Below are positions 14,872-17,078 of a stretch of DNA of 17,078 bases, in pieces. Both the position numbers and the translations under genes were made by a program. Positions within the stretch are counted from its first letter, which is position 1. Each line of letters opens with the position of its first letter. The DNA is from Thermodesulfatator sp. (lineage in GTDB: Bacteria; Desulfobacterota; Thermodesulfobacteria; Thermodesulfobacteriales; Thermodesulfobacteriaceae): assembly GCA_026993045.1 (NCBI GenBank), contig JALWWR010000116.1, positions 1 to 17,078 of the forward strand, read 5' to 3'. The notes under the pieces were generated by a model. That model did no database searches, had not been told where the DNA came from, and worked only from the letters and a program-made list of their open reading frames with translations.

Positions 14872-15370
14872 TTTTTAGTTGCCGACTAGGGGGCTTGAGG
14901 AGCTCAAACCGGGGTTCGGAGACCTCGGTATAGCCGTAAAGTTTTACCAACCAAAATCCTTCGGGCTGGGTTTGGATCTTTCTTTCTAGGCGCCGGCTCA
15001 CCCAGTGGGAGTCTTCCTCTAGGTTATAAAAATAGGAATCGATCCCTAAGAAACCATCGAGGAGATGGGCCAAGGTATGAAAGATCTTTGAAAGATAACC
15101 TTGAGGTAAGAGGGCTAAATCAAAAAGCTCGCGGTAACCTTCCCGGGCCAGGTCTCGAAAGAGGTCTCGTATAACTTGACGGTTGCGTTCTTGGGCTTCC
15201 TGTAAGGCTTTCCAGAAGCGTGGGTGAAAAGCGGGAAGGGAATCTCGGGCCTCAAATTTTAACCGATCATAAGAAAGGAGCTCATATCGCTCGAGAAAGC
15301 GAGTGATACGCTGACAAGCTCGGTTGTAATCCTTTTCTTGAATCAAAAATCGGTGTTCAATAAGCGACAT
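14861..15370 (-). CDS. Conserved-looking protein of unknown function
   Basis: I do not recognise this 169-residue protein. It is soluble, without a signal peptide or membrane helix. Residues 10-35 and 50-80 are charged and probably helical (YNRACQRITRFLERYELL; WKALQEAQERNRQVIRDLF). A middle segment FHTLAHLLDGFLGIDSYFYN (97-116) with DSHW just after looks like a conserved core, with His98, His102, Asp105 and Asp110 as possible metal or catalytic residues. The C-terminal third (WLVKLYGYTEVSEPRFELL) looks beta-rich. It overlaps the phosphoribosyltransferase gene by 11 bases, so the two are likely one operon. The ATG has only AAGG directly beside it, too close for a normal ribosome site, so the message may be leaderless. 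It is divergent from proA. Confidence 0.7.
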   Translation of the reverse strand: MSLIEHRFLIQEKDYNRACQRITRFLERYELLSYDRLKFEARDSLPAFHPRFWKALQEAQERNRQVIRDLFRDLAREGYRELFDLALLPQGYLSKIFHTLAHLLDGFLGIDSYFYNLEEDSHWVSRRLERKIQTQPEGFWLVKLYGYTEVSEPRFELLKPPSRQLKNAD

Positions 15371-15396
15371 ACCTTAAAATAAAATAGGACTAAAAC

Positions 15397-15425
15397 TTGC
15401 CTTTGGGTAGGGTTGCGTTTAAAAA
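15397..15425 (+). promoter_or_regulatory. Possible proA promoter
   Basis: TTGCCT (15397-15402, 4 of 6 to consensus) and TAAAAA (15420-15425, 4 of 6) are 17 bases apart in the 82-base gap before proA. Both boxes are imperfect. No T-box, attenuator or other leader structure was seen between it and the ribosome site. Confidence 0.3.
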
Positions 15426-15452
15426 ATAGAAAACTTGTTAAGGAGGCCTTAG

Positions 15453-16712
15453 ATGTCAGAAATCGAAGCCTTGGTGACAGACCTAGCCCGTAAGGCGCAG
15501 GTTGCTTCCCAGAGATTGCAAGCCTTTCCCACGGGCCTCAAGAACCAAGTGTTGCTGGAGACCGCAAGGCGGCTGCGGGAGGAGAAGGCCTTCCTTCAGG
15601 CTGAAAACGAAAAGGATCTAGCTTACGCCCGGGAAAAGGGACTTTCTTCGGCCCTTATCGACCGGCTTACGCTTTCGGACAGGGTCATAGAGGGCATGGC
15701 CCGGGGGCTTGAGGAGGTGGCGGCCCTTCCGGATCCGGTGGGCGAGGTGGTGAAGATGTGGCGGCGACCGAACGGCCTATGGGTGGGCCGGATGCGGATC
15801 CCCCTCGGGGTAATCGCCATGATCTACGAGAGCCGGCCCAATGTGACCATTGACGCCGCGGGGCTCTGTTTCAAGAGCGGAAATGCGGTCATCCTGCGGG
15901 GGGGCTCGGAGGCCATCCATTCCAATCTGGCTTTGGCCAAGATCTTTCAAGAGGCCCTGCGGTCCGCCGGGGCCCCGGAGGAGGCCGTGCAGGTGATCCC
16001 CACCACGGATCGGGCGGCGGTAAACGTGCTCCTTAAACTGGACGAATACATCGACCTCATCATCCCCCGCGGAGGCGAGGGGCTCATCCGGTTTGTGACC
16101 GAGAACTCCCGTATCCCGGTCTTAAAGCACTTCAAAGGGGTCTGCCACGTCTATGTGGACAAGCATGCCGATCTTGAGATGGCCCGTCGCATTGCGGTAA
16201 ACGCCAAGGTGCAGCGGCCCGGGGTCTGTAACGCCATGGAGACCCTTCTCGTGCACCGGGAGGTGGCCGAGAGGTTTCTTCCAGCGGTGGCCGAGGATTT
16301 GAAGGCCCACGGGGTTGAGATCCGGGGCTGCCCCGAGACCCGGCGGCTCATCCCCTGGGCCAAGGAGGCCACCGAGGAGGACTGGGACGCGGAATACCTG
16401 GATCTGATCCTTGCGGTGCGGGTGGTGCCCTCCATGGACGAGGCCTTAAGGCACATCGCCCGCTACGGCTCCAATCACACCGAGTCCATCGTCACCGAGG
16501 ACTATCACCGGGCCATGCGCTTCCTCAAGGAGGTTGACGCCTCGGTGGTCATGGTGAACGCCTCCACCCGGTTTAACGACGGCGGAGAGCTTGGCCTCGG
16601 GGCCGAGATCGGGATCTCCACCACCAAGCTTCATGCCTACGGCCCCATGGCCCTTGAGGAGCTGACCACCCTCAAGTTCATCGTCTTCGGGGAGGGCCAG
16701 ATCCGGGAGTAG
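15453..16712 (+). CDS. proA: Glutamate-5-semialdehyde dehydrogenase (gamma-glutamyl phosphate reductase)
   Basis: ProA reduces gamma-glutamyl phosphate with NADPH to glutamate-5-semialdehyde, the second step of proline synthesis from glutamate, in the cytoplasm. The 419-residue length is standard. Family motifs are [16 protein letters not shown] (124-139), [13 protein letters not shown] (142-154), [12 protein letters not shown] (201-212), the active-site Cys259 in [32 protein letters not shown] (369-388) and [10 protein letters not shown] (392-401). The ATG follows AGGAGG (15441-15446) at six bases, an ideal ribosome site. proB is not in the window, so proA stands alone here. Its G+C content is clearly higher than that of the middle operon. 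A strong inverted repeat follows the stop by 10 bases. Confidence 0.97.
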   Translation: MSEIEALVTDLARKAQVASQRLQAFPTGLKNQVLLETARRLREEKAFLQAENEKDLAYAREKGLSSALIDRLTLSDRVIEGMARGLEEVAALPDPVGEVVKMWRRPNGLWVGRMRIPLGVIAMIYESRPNVTIDAAGLCFKSGNAVILRGGSEAIHSNLALAKIFQEALRSAGAPEEAVQVIPTTDRAAVNVLLKLDEYIDLIIPRGGEGLIRFVTENSRIPVLKHFKGVCHVYVDKHADLEMARRIAVNAKVQRPGVCNAMETLLVHREVAERFLPAVAEDLKAHGVEIRGCPETRRLIPWAKEATEEDWDAEYLDLILAVRVVPSMDEALRHIARYGSNHTESIVTEDYHRAMRFLKEVDASVVMVNASTRFNDGGELGLGAEIGISTTKLHAYGPMALEELTTLKFIVFGEGQIRE

Positions 16713-16722
16713 GACTAAAAAG

Positions 16723-16759
16723 CCCTGCATTTTTAACTTGTAAGGTTAAAAATGCAGGG
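16723..16759. terminator. Perfect 15-bp inverted repeat, probable terminator
   Basis: The arms CCCTGCATTTTTAAC (16723-16737) and its exact complement (16745-16759) enclose the 7-base loop TTGTAAG. It starts 10 bases after the proA stop. On the + strand the stem is followed by TATATTTAACC, a poor T-run. On the minus strand it is followed by CTTTTTAGT, a better one, but no minus-strand gene is seen entering from the right. It is most simply the proA terminator, perhaps two-way. Confidence 0.6.
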
Positions 16760-16771
16760 TATATTTAACCT

Positions 16772-17078
16772 GTGTTCTATCCCCGTCTTATCCGTTTGCC
16801 GATAGGGAGGCGGAGTTTTTTCCTTTTCGGTCCCCGGCAGACCGGGAAAAGCACCCTCATAACCCGGCTTCTTGAGGGGCACCGGGCGCTTCGACTGGAC
16901 TTTCTGCGGAGGGATATTTTCTGGCGCTATCGTTCACGCCCTTCGAGTTTTCTGGAAGATGTGGAATATGAAATAGTGCGAAGCCGAGATTCACTTACGG
17001 TCTTCGTGGACGAGATCCAGAAAATCCCCTCGGTGCTCGATGAAGTCCATCTCCTGCTCGAACAATATAAGGGCCGCG
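16772..17078 (+). CDS. AAA-family ATPase (AAA_14/DUF4143 type), N-terminal part only
   Basis: Reading from a GTG at 16772, the frame is open to the window end (102 codons), so the gene is cut at its 3' side. The product has a Walker A motif GPRQTGKST (about residues 21-29), preceded by RSFFLFG, and a Walker B-like LTVFVDEIQKIPSVLDEV (about 75-92). This pair is typical of the AAA_14 domain of DUF4143 proteins, about 380-450 residues long, which are common mobile or accessory ATPases of unclear function; a toxin-antitoxin or defence role has only been proposed. The in-frame TAA at 16766-16768 lies just before the GTG. No clear ribosome site is seen; a TTG at 16796 is another possible start. Confidence 0.8.
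   Translation, partial: MFYPRLIRLPIGRRSFFLFGPRQTGKSTLITRLLEGHRALRLDFLRRDIFWRYRSRPSSFLEDVEYEIVRSRDSLTVFVDEIQKIPSVLDEVHLLLEQYKGR

Overview
The window looks like chromosome of a thermophilic, two-membrane (Gram-negative-type) bacterium. The proteins are rich in Glu, Lys, Arg and Leu, genes are tightly packed with many 4-base overlaps, Shine-Dalgarno sites are AGGAGG-like, and three products look like outer-membrane beta-barrels or carry a barrel domain. A Thermodesulfobacteria-like origin (Thermodesulfatator/Thermosulfurimonas/Caldimicrobium type) is my guess from overall character; no marker gene proves it.

Region 1 (1-4704, + strand) is a copper-handling operon: a Met-rich secreted peptide, a CopB-type (CPH-motif) P-type ATPase with a His-rich N-terminus, and a CopA-like multicopper oxidase. 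The oxidase carries an extra C-terminal segment of about 165 residues that looks like an outer-membrane beta-barrel, so it appears to be a CopA-CopB-like fusion. Region 2 (4701-7239, - strand) is a signalling pair: a PP2C phosphatase and a membrane Ser/Thr kinase whose outer domain resembles formylglycine-generating enzyme but lacks the catalytic features.

Region 3 (7414-13587, + strand) is the most unusual part. It is a six-gene, mostly overlapping operon: a PqqD-like peptide-recognition protein, an ATP-grasp ligase, a PLP-dependent LysA-like decarboxylase, a urea-transporter-like membrane protein fused to an M23 peptidase, an outer-membrane barrel and a secreted TPR protein. The decarboxylase has a 27-residue N-terminal extension with a YxxP motif like that of lasso-type RiPP leader peptides, which are bound by PqqD-like domains. 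This suggests a RiPP-like recruitment logic: recognition protein, ligase and decarboxylase would make or load a small amine or amino-acid-derived product, handled by an envelope module reaching from inner to outer membrane. I cannot tell the product.

Region 4 (13593-15370, - strand) holds a DUF2269-like membrane protein, a phosphoribosyltransferase and an unrecognised protein overlapping it. Region 5 (15453-end, + strand) holds proA, a perfect 15-bp inverted repeat, and the start of an AAA ATPase cut by the window edge. G+C content is uneven: sampled 60-base lines give about 70% in the copper ATPase (1141-1200) and 68% in proA (16201-16260), but 40% in region 3 (10201-10260). No tRNA, rRNA, CRISPR array or insertion sequence was seen, and no gene-free stretch exceeds 300 bases.
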